DNA of 64,000 bases from Dyella_D sp052115385 (GCF_052115385.1 NZ_JBFRGP010000017.1:4123-68122); one strand, 5' to 3'; positions 42,134-51,228 are shown, counted from the stretch's first letter. Notes: a model not told the origin generated them from the letters alone. Translations and numbers: made by a program.

Positions 42134-43321
42134 TCAGCTGTCGAGCGAGGCGGTCGGCGTCAGCGGCGGCCGCTGCGCCAGCGTGACCTCGGCATGGAAT
42201 GGCGTGCCGTTGCGCAGTCCCGACACCTCGACCTTGCTGCCCGGCTGCAGCGCGGCCTCGCGCCGGCGCAGGTCGGCCGCATCGACGATGTCGTCCTTGC
42301 CGATGCGCAGCAGGATGTCGTGCGGCTGGATGCCGGCCTGCGCGGCGGGGCCGCCGGGATAGACGTCGCTCACCTGTGCGCCGCGCGCGGCGGCGGGCAG
42401 GCCGCTGTCGGCAGCGACCGGGACGAAGGTGTAGTCGACGCCGAGCCAGCCGCGCACCACGTGGCCGCTGTCGATGATCTGCTCCAGCACCTTGCGCGCG
42501 CTGCTGGCCGGAATGGCGAAGCTGATGCCTTCGGCATTGGCCGCCTTGCCGATCAGCAGCGTATTGATGCCGACCAGCTCGCCGTCGGTGTTGACCAGTG
42601 CGCCGCCGGAGTTGCCGAGGTTGATCGCCGCGTCGGTCTGGATGAAGTCTTCCGGACTGGAGCTGCTGAGCTGGCGGCCGATCGCGCTGATGATGCCCAT
42701 GGTCACGGTCTGGTTGAGGCCGAGAGGATTGCCGATGGCCAGCACCACGTCGCCGGTGCGCGCGGGATGCTCGTCGGCGAACGGAATGACTGGTGGGCTC
42801 GACACGTCGATCTTCAGCACCGCCAGGTCGGTTTCCGCGTCGGCGCCGATCAGCTGCGCCTTGGCCACGCGGCCGTCGTAGAGCAGCACCTGGATGTCGT
42901 CGGCCTTGGCGATCACATGGTTGTTGGTCAGCACGTAGCCCTGGTTGCTGACGATCACGCCCGAGCCCAGGCTCTGCTCGCGCCGCTTGTAGATGGCGGG
43001 GCGGCCGCCGAACAGGCGCTGCAGCACCGGGTCGGAATACATCTGCACGCCTTGCTCGGTGACCATCTTGTTTGCGTAGATATTGACCACCGAGGGCGCG
43101 GCCCTGGCCACGGCGTCGGCATAGGAGACCGGCCCGCGCGAACGCCCGCGAATGGTCGGGGCCGACGCCCCCGAGCTTGGCGCCTGCCCGCTGTGCAGGC
43201 CCACGCCGGCGCGCAGCCGGTCGCCCACGCCGGGCCATGCCAGGCTGATCACGAAGGCGACCGCCAGCCCCAGGACGACGAATCGGGCAATGAAGGCTAG
43301 CGTGCCGACGGCTTGTTTCAT
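42134..43321 (-). CDS. DegS/DegQ-type periplasmic serine protease with one PDZ domain
   Basis: 395 aa, anchored by an N-terminal helix (VVLGLAVAFVISLAWPG) like DegS/AlgW. The trypsin-like domain shows His in LTNNHVIAK, Asp in ETDLAVLKID and Ser in GNSGGALVN. A single PDZ domain spans about 285-380 (AQVSDVYPGGPAAQAGIQPHDILLRIG). A single PDZ and a membrane anchor favour a regulatory role, cutting an anti-sigma factor in envelope stress, over general degradation. Divergent from petABC. Confidence 0.9.
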   Translation of the reverse strand: MKQAVGTLAFIARFVVLGLAVAFVISLAWPGVGDRLRAGVGLHSGQAPSSGASAPTIRGRSRGPVSYADAVARAAPSVVNIYANKMVTEQGVQMYSDPVLQRLFGGRPAIYKRREQSLGSGVIVSNQGYVLTNNHVIAKADDIQVLLYDGRVAKAQLIGADAETDLAVLKIDVSSPPVIPFADEHPARTGDVVLAIGNPLGLNQTVTMGIISAIGRQLSSSSPEDFIQTDAAINLGNSGGALVNTDGELVGINTLLIGKAANAEGISFAIPASSARKVLEQIIDSGHVVRGWLGVDYTFVPVAADSGLPAAARGAQVSDVYPGGPAAQAGIQPHDILLRIGKDDIVDAADLRRREAALQPGSKVEVSGLRNGTPFHAEVTLAQRPPLTPTASLDS

Positions 43322-43424
43322 GCGGGAGGAGGGCCTTGGCGAAACGCTGGACGGTGGGCTGGAGGACGGGCTGGATCATGCGCGCGAACAGGCGCCCGGA
43401 TCGACGCGGATGCCACACCGGTTT

Positions 43425-43453
43425 TATTGTACGTGGCAGGGGCTGACGCTACA
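43425..43453 (+). promoter_or_regulatory. Sigma-70-type promoter candidate for petABC
   Basis: TTGTAC at 43425-43430 and TACACT at 43448-43453 with an ideal 17-base spacer, about 60 bases before the petA start. Matches are 3/6 and 4/6, so the spacing is the better part of the evidence. Confidence 0.4.
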
Positions 43454-43514
43454 CTAACGCGATTTTTGCGGCCCCCAAAGTCGCACCTCAATGGCATTAG
43501 TACCGGAGAGCCTG

Positions 43515-44120
43515 ATGGCGAACGAAGTCGTCGATCATGGCCGCCGACGGTTCCTCACTGCGACCACGGCTGTGGTTGGTGGTGTTGGAGTCATCGCGGC
43601 AGCCGTGCCCTTCATCAAGTCGTGGGAACCGAGCGCGCGCGCCAAATCCGCCGGTGCCCCGGTCACGGTCGACATCAGCAAGATCGAGGCGGGCCAGAAG
43701 GTCACCTACCCGTGGCGCGGGCTTCCGGTCTTCGTGGTCAATCGCACCAAGGAGCAGCTGGATGCCCTGCCGGCGCAGGACAGCCGCCTGGTGGACGCCA
43801 AGTCCGACGGCAGCTCGGCCGAGCAGCAGCCCAAGTACGCGCAGAACGGCACCCGTTCGATCAAGGCGGAATGGCTGGTGATGGTGGCGCTGTGCACCCA
43901 CCTGGGCTGCGTGCCGGATTTCGTGCCGGTGATGAAGCCCGAGCCGTTCGATCCGCAGTGGAAGGGCGGCTTCTACTGCCCCTGCCACAAGTCGCGCTAC
44001 GACCTGGCCGGCCGCGTCTACGCGGGCGTGCCTGCGCCGAAGAACATGCTGATTCCCCCGTACCACTTCGTGGATGACACGCACATCCAGATCGGCGTGG
44101 ACCCGAAGGAGGCCGGCTGA
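43515..44120 (+). CDS. petA: Ubiquinol-cytochrome c reductase Rieske iron-sulfur subunit
   Basis: 201 aa. It carries the 2Fe-2S cluster of the bc1 complex. The cluster ligands are in CTHLGC and CPCHKSRYD (about 133-138 and 155-163). An N-terminal twin-arginine-like signal-anchor (RRRFLTATTAVVGGVGVIAAAVPF) targets it to the inner membrane. ATG 43515 is preferred to 43491 because GGAGAG lies 5 bases before it. TGATG overlap with petB. Confidence 0.95.
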   Translation: MANEVVDHGRRRFLTATTAVVGGVGVIAAAVPFIKSWEPSARAKSAGAPVTVDISKIEAGQKVTYPWRGLPVFVVNRTKEQLDALPAQDSRLVDAKSDGSSAEQQPKYAQNGTRSIKAEWLVMVALCTHLGCVPDFVPVMKPEPFDPQWKGGFYCPCHKSRYDLAGRVYAGVPAPKNMLIPPYHFVDDTHIQIGVDPKEAG

Positions 44121-45427
44121 TGGCTACTGTGTTCTCGCGCATCGGCGATTGGGTCAATGAGCGCGCGCCGAACCTGGCGCCGACCTATCGCAAGCACATG
44201 ACCGAGTACTACGCGCCGAAGAATTTCAATCTTTGGTACTACTTCGGTTCGCTCGCTCTGCTGGTGCTGGTCAACCAGATCGTCACCGGCATCTTCCTCA
44301 CCATGAACTACAAGACCAGCGCGGCGGAAGCGTTCGCCTCGGTCGAGTACATCATGCGCGACGTGGAATGGGGCTGGCTGATCCGCTACATGCACTCCAC
44401 GGGCGCCTCGCTGTTCTTCGTGGTGGTGTTCCTGCACATGTTCCGCGGTCTGCTGTACGGCTCGTACCAGAAGCCGCGCGAGCTGGTGTGGCTGCTGGGC
44501 ATGCTGATCTTCCTGGTGCTGATGGCCGAGGCCTTCATGGGCTACGTGCTGCCGTGGGGCAACATGTCGTTCTGGGGCGCCAAGGTGATCATCTCGCTGT
44601 TCGGCACCATCCCCGTGGTCGGCAACTCCCTGGTGGAGTGGATCATGGGCGACTACCTGCCGGCCGATGCCACGCTCAACCGCTTCTTCGCGCTGCACGT
44701 GATCGCGCTGCCGCTGGTGCTGCTGCTGCTGGTGGTGCTGCACCTGGCCGCGCTGCACGAGGTGGGTTCGAACAACCCGGACGGCGTCGACATCAAGCAC
44801 GGCCCGAAGGGCAACCGCTGGGATGCGAACAAGCCGGCCGACGGCATTCCCTTCCATCCGTACTACACGGTGAAGGACCTGGTCGGCGTGGGCTTCTTCC
44901 TGCTGATCGCGGCCTTCATCATCTTCTTCGCGCCGACCTTCGGCGGCTGGTTCCTCGAGCACGACAACTTCGTGCCGGCGAACAACCTGGTGACGCCGAC
45001 CCACATCAAGCCGGTGTGGTACTTCACGCCCTTCTACGCGATCCTGCGCATGATCCCGTCGTTCTTCAGCACCGCCATCTGGGGTGTGCTGGGCATGTTC
45101 GGCGCGATCGTGCTGCTGTTCCTGATGCCGTGGATCGATGCCGGCAAGGTGCGCTCGATCCGCTATCGCGGCACCGGCTTCAAGGTGGCGCTGGGCCTGT
45201 TCGTGCTGTCCTTCATCGCGCTGGGCGCGGTGGGCGCGGGCGTGGTGGCCGAGCTGATCCCGGCCTGGTTCGGCAGCCATACCGACGTGACGTTCTGGGA
45301 GAACTCGTTCGGCCGCCTGTGGACCCTGGTCTACTTCGGCTATTTCGTGTTCATGTGGGTCTACACGCGCGGTGGCCGTGAGAAGACCAAGCCGGTCCCG
45401 GAGCGAGTGGTGTATGACCATGACTAA
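44120..45427 (+). CDS. petB: Cytochrome b subunit of the bc1 complex
   Basis: 435 aa with about nine to ten helices. Heme-ligand histidine pairs are in helices B and D (YMHSTGASLFFVVVFLHMF; FFALHVIALPLVLLLLVVLH). The quinol-oxidation loop motif appears as PEWY-like PVWYFTPFYAILR, a PVWY variant of the common PEWY. Sole redox membrane core of the complex; operon petABC. Confidence 0.95.
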   Translation: MATVFSRIGDWVNERAPNLAPTYRKHMTEYYAPKNFNLWYYFGSLALLVLVNQIVTGIFLTMNYKTSAAEAFASVEYIMRDVEWGWLIRYMHSTGASLFFVVVFLHMFRGLLYGSYQKPRELVWLLGMLIFLVLMAEAFMGYVLPWGNMSFWGAKVIISLFGTIPVVGNSLVEWIMGDYLPADATLNRFFALHVIALPLVLLLLVVLHLAALHEVGSNNPDGVDIKHGPKGNRWDANKPADGIPFHPYYTVKDLVGVGFFLLIAAFIIFFAPTFGGWFLEHDNFVPANNLVTPTHIKPVWYFTPFYAILRMIPSFFSTAIWGVLGMFGAIVLLFLMPWIDAGKVRSIRYRGTGFKVALGLFVLSFIALGAVGAGVVAELIPAWFGSHTDVTFWENSFGRLWTLVYFGYFVFMWVYTRGGREKTKPVPERVVYDHD

Positions 45428-46175
45428 GCGGCAATCCCTGATGAAGCGCACTCTCTCGTCGATCGCCCTTGCCGCCGGCCTCCTGCTCGGCAGCAGTTCG
45501 GCCATGGCCTCGGAAGAGGGCGGGCTGCCCTCCGCCGGCACCAACGTGCACGACCAGGCGGCGCTGCAGCGCGGCGCCAAGCTGTTCTTCAACTACTGCG
45601 TCGGCTGCCACTCGCTGAAGTTCGTGCGTTACTCGCGCATCGCCGAGGACCTGGGCCTCAGCGAGCAGGATGTGATGGGCAACCTCAACATGACCGGCGC
45701 GAGGTTCGGCGATGCCGTGATCTCGCACATGCCCGAGGATTCCGCCGCGACCTTCTTCGGCAAGGCGCCGCCGGATCTCTCGCTGGAAGTGCGCGCCAAG
45801 GGCGCCGACTGGGTGTACGGCTACCTCAATTCCTTCTACCTGGACCCGACCCGTCCGGTGGGCTGGAACAACACGGTATTCCCGAACGCCTCGATGCCCA
45901 ATCCGCTGTGGGAACTGCAGGGCCTGCAGACCGCGGTGATGCACAAGGTCGACGGTGACGACGTGGTCGAGAAGCTGGAGCTCTCGCGCCCGGGCAAGCT
46001 GAGCCCGGCCGAGTACCAGCAGGCCACGCGCGACCTCACCACCTTCCTGGAATACGCCGCGGAGCCGGCCGCCCTGCAGCGCCAGCGCTACGGCATCTGG
46101 GTGCTGTTGTTCCTGGCCGGGTTCACCCTGCTGGCGTACGCGCTGAAGAAGGAATATTGGAAGGACGTCCACTGA
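45414..46175 (+). CDS. petC: Cytochrome c1 subunit of the bc1 complex
   Basis: 253 aa from ATG 45414, overlapping the petB end by 14 bases (ATG 45420 also possible). Signal peptide with AMASEEGG cleavage area, heme-binding CVGCHS (about 62-67), the distal Met ligand probably in PNASMPNPLW, and a C-terminal anchor helix (YGIWVLLFLAGFTLLAYAL) before KKEYWKDVH. Accepts electrons from the Rieske protein and passes them to soluble cytochromes. Confidence 0.95.
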   Translation: MTMTKRQSLMKRTLSSIALAAGLLLGSSSAMASEEGGLPSAGTNVHDQAALQRGAKLFFNYCVGCHSLKFVRYSRIAEDLGLSEQDVMGNLNMTGARFGDAVISHMPEDSAATFFGKAPPDLSLEVRAKGADWVYGYLNSFYLDPTRPVGWNNTVFPNASMPNPLWELQGLQTAVMHKVDGDDVVEKLELSRPGKLSPAEYQQATRDLTTFLEYAAEPAALQRQRYGIWVLLFLAGFTLLAYALKKEYWKDVH

Positions 46176-46194
46176 GACGTCGCTCCTTGGCCCA

Positions 46195-46222
46195 GCATGC
46201 GGCGGCCTAGGCCGCCGCATGC
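46195..46222. other. 28-bp perfect palindrome between petC and sspA
   Basis: Two 14-base halves (GCATGCGGCGGCCT and its exact complement) with no loop mismatch, 19 bases after the petC stop and 24 before sspA. No T-run follows. Could attenuate or process the petABC-sspAB message, or bind a dimeric protein. Confidence 0.6.
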
Positions 46223-46246
46223 GCTTAGTCGATGGGGAGACCGCGC

Positions 46247-46870
46247 ATGGTTCAAAGCGCACGTTCGCGATCCGTACTGGCCTTGTACTCGACCGCGGAT
46301 GACATCCAGTGTCACCGCACCCGCCTGGTGCTGGCGGCCAAGGGTGTCAACTACGAAAGGGTGATGGTCGATCCGGGCAGGCCGCCGGAAGATCTGCTCG
46401 ATCTCAACCCCTACGCCTCCACGCCCACCCTGGTCGACCGCGACATCACGCTCTACGGCACCGCGGTGATCTGCGAGTACCTGGACGAGCGTTATCCCCA
46501 TCCGCCGCTGATGCCGATCGATCCGCTGTCCCGCGCGCGCCTGCGCCTGGCTTCCTTGCGCATCGAGCTGGACTGGCTGCCCGAAGTGGACACCATCCGC
46601 GCCGGCGGCCGTCCCGCCGACACTGCACGCAAGCGCTTGCGCGAACACCTGCTGGCCTCGCTGCCGCTGTTCAAGGCGGCGAAGTTTTTCCTCAATCCGG
46701 AAATGAGCCTGGCCGACTGCCTGGTGGCCACGGTGGTGTGGCGATTGCCCTGGCTGGGCGTGGAGCTGGGACGCGAAGGCAAGCCGATCCTGGACTACGG
46801 TGAGCGCCTATTCCATAGCCCTGGCTTTGCGCGCAGTATGACGCCCGAAGAAAAGGCCATGCGGCCCTGA
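46247..46870 (+). CDS. sspA: Stringent starvation protein A
   Basis: RNA-polymerase-associated protein with a glutathione S-transferase fold and no catalytic role. 207 aa from ATG 46247 with GGGGAG 7 bases before. N-terminal thioredoxin-like domain (LALYSTADDIQCHRTRLVLAAKG; LNPYASTPTLVDRDITLYG) and helical C-terminal domain. Placed after petABC and before sspB, as in many beta- and gammaproteobacteria. Confidence 0.93.
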   Translation: MVQSARSRSVLALYSTADDIQCHRTRLVLAAKGVNYERVMVDPGRPPEDLLDLNPYASTPTLVDRDITLYGTAVICEYLDERYPHPPLMPIDPLSRARLRLASLRIELDWLPEVDTIRAGGRPADTARKRLREHLLASLPLFKAAKFFLNPEMSLADCLVATVVWRLPWLGVELGREGKPILDYGERLFHSPGFARSMTPEEKAMRP

Positions 46871-46876
46871 AGACGA

Positions 46877-46900
46877 ATGAAGAGCAGTAACGATCGATGA
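46877..46900 (+). other. Seven-codon upstream reading frame (MKSSNDR) overlapping the sspB start
   Basis: ATG 46877 to TGA 46898-46900; its stop overlaps the sspB ATG as ATGA. Arises from a 14-bp duplication of the sspB start region (46882-46895 and 46899-46912, GAGCAGTAACGATC). Weak ribosome site; possible translational coupling. Confidence 0.4.
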
Positions 46901-47346
46901 GCAGTAACGATCCACATGTACCGATGAGTTCCAATCGCCCGTACTTGTTGCGGGCGATCTACGATTGGATCACCGACAACAACCTTACCCCGTACATCCT
47001 GGTCGACGCCGCACGCGAAGGCGTGCGCGTGCCGCCGCAGGTGGTGAAGAACGGGCAGGTGGTATTGAACCTGGCGATGCGCGCCGTCGCCAACCTGGAC
47101 CTCGGCAACGAGTGGATCAGTTTCCAGGCGCGCTTCTCCGGCGTCAGCCATTCCATCCTGATCCCGGTGCACTCCGTGCTGGCGCTGTATGCGCAGGAAA
47201 ACGGGCAGGGCATGATGTTTCCGGCCGACGAGGGCGGCGACCCGCCGACGCCGGAACCGCCGTCGGACGACACGCCGCCACCGGATACACCGGAAACCGA
47301 CGACAAGCCCCGCAAGGGCGCGCCGTTCCTGCGCGTGGTGAAGTGA
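46897..47346 (+). CDS. sspB: ClpXP protease specificity-enhancing factor SspB
   Basis: 149 aa adaptor that delivers ssrA-tagged and other substrates to ClpXP. The folded domain (about 12-110: RPYLLRAIYDWITDNNLTPYI, LAMRAVANLDLGNEWISF) is typical. A flexible acidic, proline-rich linker (PPTPEPPSDDTPPPDTPETDD) leads to the C-terminal ClpX-binding tag KGAPFLRVVK. ATG 46897 or ATG 46924 (MSSNRPY). Confidence 0.95.
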   Translation: MSSNDPHVPMSSNRPYLLRAIYDWITDNNLTPYILVDAAREGVRVPPQVVKNGQVVLNLAMRAVANLDLGNEWISFQARFSGVSHSILIPVHSVLALYAQENGQGMMFPADEGGDPPTPEPPSDDTPPPDTPETDDKPRKGAPFLRVVK

Positions 47347-47351
47347 GCCGC

Positions 47352-47369
47352 CGGCGGCATTCGCCGCCG
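47352..47369. terminator. GC hairpin between convergent sspB and DUF3301 genes
   Basis: A 7-bp perfect stem (CGGCGGC-ATTC-GCCGCCG) immediately after the sspB stop and just before the convergent gene's stop. No T-run, so intrinsic termination is uncertain. Confidence 0.4.
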
Positions 47370-47374
47370 CGCGG

Positions 47375-47785
47375 TCAATGCAGCCTGGGATCCCCTGACT
47401 TCCTGCCGTCCAGGCGCGGACGCAGGGGGACGACGTTGTTCGTGTCCGATGCCTCGTCGTCACGCTCGGGAATGCGTGTCTCGATGGTCGGCAGGCTGAC
47501 GCCGGTCAGCCGGCCAAGCGCGAACCACAGGCGCGCGGGTTCGCGATCGTCGCCGTCGATGCTTACTTCAAAGGCGTAACAGCGTTCGAGCACGCGCATG
47601 CCGTTGAGCCGGCGCAGGCGGACGCTGCGCAGGCCAACGGTTTCGTCCAGCAATTGCAGCCCGTGGCGCTCGCATTGCCGGCGCGCTTCGGCGGTGGCCA
47701 GCTCGCGCAGGCGGCTGAGTTTCAGCCACGAGATGATGAGGCTGGCCAGGAGCAGCAGCAGGAACATGTCGTTGAATCGGCCCAT
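47375..47785 (-). CDS. DUF3301 family small membrane-anchored protein
   Basis: 136 aa from the ATG at 47785 (MGRFNDMFLLLLLASLIISWL), a single N-terminal helix. Family blocks ARRQCERHGLQLLDETVGLRSVRLRR and CYAFEVSIDGDDREPARLWF follow; the tail (about 105-136) is charged and probably disordered. Function unknown in the family. Convergent with sspB and upstream of nothing obvious; nadC lies further upstream on the same strand. Confidence 0.78.
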   Translation of the reverse strand: MGRFNDMFLLLLLASLIISWLKLSRLRELATAEARRQCERHGLQLLDETVGLRSVRLRRLNGMRVLERCYAFEVSIDGDDREPARLWFALGRLTGVSLPTIETRIPERDDEASDTNNVVPLRPRLDGRKSGDPRLH

Positions 47786-47870
47786 GCACGGCAGTGTGTG
47801 GTCGGCCGGGGCGGCCTGCAAGGTCCGCCGCGACGGAAAGCGTGGCGCTGGTGCGCCACGCCTGGCGGAC

Positions 47871-48728
47871 TCAGTCCAGCTGCAAGCGCAGCGACAGGTC
47901 CACGGCGCGCACGTGCTTGGTCAGTGCGCCCACCGAAATGAAATCCACGCCGGTTTCCGCATAGCTGCGGATGGTGCCGAGGTCGACGTTGCCGGAGATC
48001 TCCAGCGGCACGCGGCCGGCGGCGATGGCCACGGCTTCGCGCATCAGCGGCGGGGTGAAGTTGTCGATCAAGATGCGGTCGACGCCGGCATCGATCGCCT
48101 GCTGCAATTCGTCGAGGTTCTCCACTTCCACCTCGAGCAGCAAGGTCGGATGCAGCCGCCGCGCCGCGGCCACCGCCTGGGCGATGCCGCCGGCCGCGAT
48201 GATGTGGTTTTCCTTGACCAGGATCGCGTCGTACAAACCTACGCGATGGTTATGGCCGCCGCCGCAGCGCACCGCGTACTTCTGCGCGATGCGCAGGCCG
48301 GGCACGGTCTTGCGGGTATCCAGCACGCGCACCGAGGTGCCGGCCACGGCTTGCACGTAAGTCGCGGTGGCGGTGGCGGTGGCGGACAGCAGCTGCAGGA
48401 AGTTGAGCGCCGAACGCTCCGCGCTCACCAGGGCGCGCGCCTTGCCTTCGAGCCGGCAGATCACCGAGCCCGGCGCCACGCGGGTGCCGTCGCTCGCCTG
48501 CCAGTCGATGCGCACGGCGGGGTCGAGGCGTCGGAAGCAGGCGTCGAACCAGGCCGTGCCGGCGATCACCGCGTCCTCGCGGCAGGTCAGCGTGGCTTTC
48601 GCGTTCGCGTCGGCGGGCAGCAGTTCGGCGGTGGCGTCGCCGCTGCCGATATCTTCGGCGAAGGCGCGTTCGACATCCGCCAGCACGACGGCGGCCGGCG
48701 GCGGAGCAAGCAGGTTCGATGAGGTCAT
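47871..48728 (-). CDS. nadC: Nicotinate-nucleotide pyrophosphorylase (carboxylating)
   Basis: Makes nicotinate mononucleotide from quinolinate and PRPP in de novo NAD synthesis. 285 aa. Family blocks: EDIGSGDATAELL (about 25-37), LNFLQLLSATATAT, VLDTRKTVPGLR (about 134-145), GGGHNHRVGLYDAILVKENH (about 155-174) and ISGNVDLGTI. Catalytic Arg/Lys/His contacts are conserved in these blocks. Confidence 0.96.
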   Translation of the reverse strand: MTSSNLLAPPPAAVVLADVERAFAEDIGSGDATAELLPADANAKATLTCREDAVIAGTAWFDACFRRLDPAVRIDWQASDGTRVAPGSVICRLEGKARALVSAERSALNFLQLLSATATATATYVQAVAGTSVRVLDTRKTVPGLRIAQKYAVRCGGGHNHRVGLYDAILVKENHIIAAGGIAQAVAAARRLHPTLLLEVEVENLDELQQAIDAGVDRILIDNFTPPLMREAVAIAAGRVPLEISGNVDLGTIRSYAETGVDFISVGALTKHVRAVDLSLRLQLD

Positions 48729-48795
48729 GCCGATGCCATCAGCCCGATGTGATCGGGCGGATGTTATCAGGTCGGGGTGGAGCCGATCGATTCGA

Positions 48796-51075
48796 TCAGG
48801 GCGCGCCGGTGGCCGGCTGGCTCAGGCGGCCGACGATGGCATCCAGCGCGCGGTCGAACAGCGCCGTCGATTCCAGCACGCGCGCACGGCCGGCGATGAT
48901 CTCGCGCGCCAGCTCGTACGGCGCGTAATCGCCGACCTTCAGGCCACGCCGGTTCACGAACAGGTAGCGGCCGCTCATCGGGCTGACCCACGAGAGCTTG
49001 GCGCGCTCGATGGTGTCGCCCTCGGTGGCGAACTCCAGCCAGATACCGGGCTTCAGCTCGTGCACCATGCGCAGTTCCGGCGTGTCTTCTTCCGCCTCGG
49101 GCACCACCTCGTCGACGTGCAGCGCCGCTTCGGTCTCGGTGATCGGCTGGATGTTGTCCGGGATCGGCAGCGCCGCGGACTCCTCGGCGGCCTGCACCTC
49201 GGCGACCGGGATCGATTCGCCGAGCTGATGGCGGTAATAGGTGTGCAGCTGGGCCAGCAGGCGCTCGATATCGCTTTCCTGGAACGCGACGTTGGCCAGG
49301 CCGCGGCGCAGCGAACGCTCGATGCCGGGCAGCATCTGGCGCAGGGTGCGGCGTTCTTCGATCGAACGCGCGGTGCGCGTGCTGGCGATGAAGTCGTTGA
49401 CGAAGCGCAGCGAGTCGCGGAACTCCGAGGATTCCTCGCCCTGGCGCAGGATCGTCAGCACCATGTAGTTGGCCCAGGCGCGCGACAGGATGCCGTGGAT
49501 CAGCGGCGGCAGCGCGTGGTCGCCGATCCGCGTGAGGATTTCCTTGGCGGCGCGGCGGCGCGCCTGCTCCAGCTTCTCGCGGCCGCGGGTGGACTCGGCC
49601 ACGCGCTGCTCGGCCAGTTCGGAGCGGCGCCGGCTCTGGTCCTGGAAATCCTGCAGGTCGAGATTGAGGCGGTCGAAGATGGTCAGGTCGTCGTCGAATT
49701 CCTGCAGCAGGGCATCGACGATGACCTTGACCTTGTCGTGCAGGCGGTGGTCGCGGTCGGACTCGGGCGACCAGCCCTTGGCGACGTCCGCCAGGCTGTC
49801 CAGCAGGCGGCGGGCCGGATGCTGGCGATGGGCGAACAGGCGGCGGTCGAGGATCGCGGCCTTGAGATACGGAATCTGCAGGCGCGCCAGCAGCACCTGC
49901 ATCTCGGCGGGCAGGTTGCGGTCCTCGAGGATGAACTCGAACAGCATGCCGACGAGGTCGATGGTGTCCTCGTCCATGGTCGCGACCTGGCCGGGACGTT
50001 CGCCGCGCAGCGAGCCGATCTGGGTGAGCAGCTGTTCCTTGAGGTGGGCGACTTCCTGCATCACCGCCGCGGTGGACACGCCGCCGCGCAGCGGCAGCGG
50101 GCTGCCGACGGTGGCGGCCTGGCTCTGCAGCACGCTGAGCGCGCCGATCAGTTCGTTGACCGTGGGCACCTGCAGCGGGCCGCCGACCGGCAGGTTCTCC
50201 GGCATGCCGCCGCGGCGCGCGCTGAACAGCGTGCGCAGGGTCTGCAGCAATTCGCTGGAGGCGCCGTCGTCGCCCATCGGCACGTCGCCGATCTGCGCGG
50301 CGCCCTGCGCGGCCGCGGCGGCAGATGGTGATGGCGCGGCCGAAGCCGAGCCGCTGCGCTGCACTTCATGGCGCAGCTGCGGCAGCACGCCGGCGCTGAC
50401 CAGCTCGGTGTTGATTTCCTGGTAGAGCTCGTCGAGCGCGGCCAGTACGTAGCGGTCGAACAGCTTGAAGATGATCAGCTTGACGCGCATCTCCGCCGAC
50501 AGCTCGCGCATCGACTGGCGGAACGCCTGGGTCAGCGAGGCCGGGGCGACCGGGTTGTTGGCGTCCTCGACGCGGATGCCGCCGTAGATGACCGACAGGC
50601 GCTGGTTCACCGCGTACAGGTCGCGGGTCAGGCGGGTCTCGTTCTTGCCGATCATGCTGGTGATCGCGAGCGATTCTTCCAGCTCGTTGTCGGCGACCAG
50701 GGTCAGCTCGACCGAGCCGATCGGCAGCGGCACGCCGCTGCCGCCACCGGGCGTGGTGCTGGCGCGCTGCTGCGAGGCGAAGTCGGCGATGCCGCGGGTG
50801 ACCGCGGCCAGGAACGCCCGCTCCACCGCGGGACGGCGCTTGCGCACTTCGCGCATGCCGTCGAAGTAGTGCATCTGGGCGGCGTTGTTCTCGGCTTTCT
50901 CGGCCAGGTCGAACAGGGCGTCGTCGACGTGTTCGAACATGCCGTTGGCCAGCAGCTGCAGGCGGCGCGAGGCGATGTCGCGCACGGTGTTCAGCAGGGC
51001 GCCACCGCGCTCGCTGGAAGGGTCCAGGCGCTGGCTAAGACTGACGATGTTGGATGGTTCACTGGCGTTGGTCAT
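48796..51075 (-). CDS. DUF1631 domain protein
   Basis: 759 aa soluble protein from ATG 51075 (AGGGG seven bases before; a GTG at 51081 sits too close). Mostly alpha-helical with long charged stretches, e.g. FDDDLTIFDRLNLDLQDFQDQSRRRSELAEQRVAE around residue 450, and an Ala/Pro-rich linker near 245. The last 110 residues (LKPGIWLEFATEGDTIERAKLSWVSP then GRYLFVNRRGLKV) look like a PilZ-type beta-barrel. Function unknown; family members occur in beta- and gammaproteobacteria. Confidence 0.82.
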   Translation of the reverse strand: MTNASEPSNIVSLSQRLDPSSERGGALLNTVRDIASRRLQLLANGMFEHVDDALFDLAEKAENNAAQMHYFDGMREVRKRRPAVERAFLAAVTRGIADFASQQRASTTPGGGSGVPLPIGSVELTLVADNELEESLAITSMIGKNETRLTRDLYAVNQRLSVIYGGIRVEDANNPVAPASLTQAFRQSMRELSAEMRVKLIIFKLFDRYVLAALDELYQEINTELVSAGVLPQLRHEVQRSGSASAAPSPSAAAAAQGAAQIGDVPMGDDGASSELLQTLRTLFSARRGGMPENLPVGGPLQVPTVNELIGALSVLQSQAATVGSPLPLRGGVSTAAVMQEVAHLKEQLLTQIGSLRGERPGQVATMDEDTIDLVGMLFEFILEDRNLPAEMQVLLARLQIPYLKAAILDRRLFAHRQHPARRLLDSLADVAKGWSPESDRDHRLHDKVKVIVDALLQEFDDDLTIFDRLNLDLQDFQDQSRRRSELAEQRVAESTRGREKLEQARRRAAKEILTRIGDHALPPLIHGILSRAWANYMVLTILRQGEESSEFRDSLRFVNDFIASTRTARSIEERRTLRQMLPGIERSLRRGLANVAFQESDIERLLAQLHTYYRHQLGESIPVAEVQAAEESAALPIPDNIQPITETEAALHVDEVVPEAEEDTPELRMVHELKPGIWLEFATEGDTIERAKLSWVSPMSGRYLFVNRRGLKVGDYAPYELAREIIAGRARVLESTALFDRALDAIVGRLSQPATGAP

Positions 51076-51228
51076 CGCCACACCCCTGTGTGATGTGCTG
51101 CCGTCGTTCCCAGGCGGCTACGCCGACCGCATGACCGAAGACGATACGCGAAAGATCCCTGTCATGTCATGCTCAGGTTCGCATCTGGGGACATTCCTAT
51201 CCATCCCCAACCCACCATTCGGCCGAGC

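Noticed and set aside
46877..46900. The seven-codon frame as a true gene
   Set aside because: Weak ribosome site and origin in a duplication; kept only as a possible regulatory leader.
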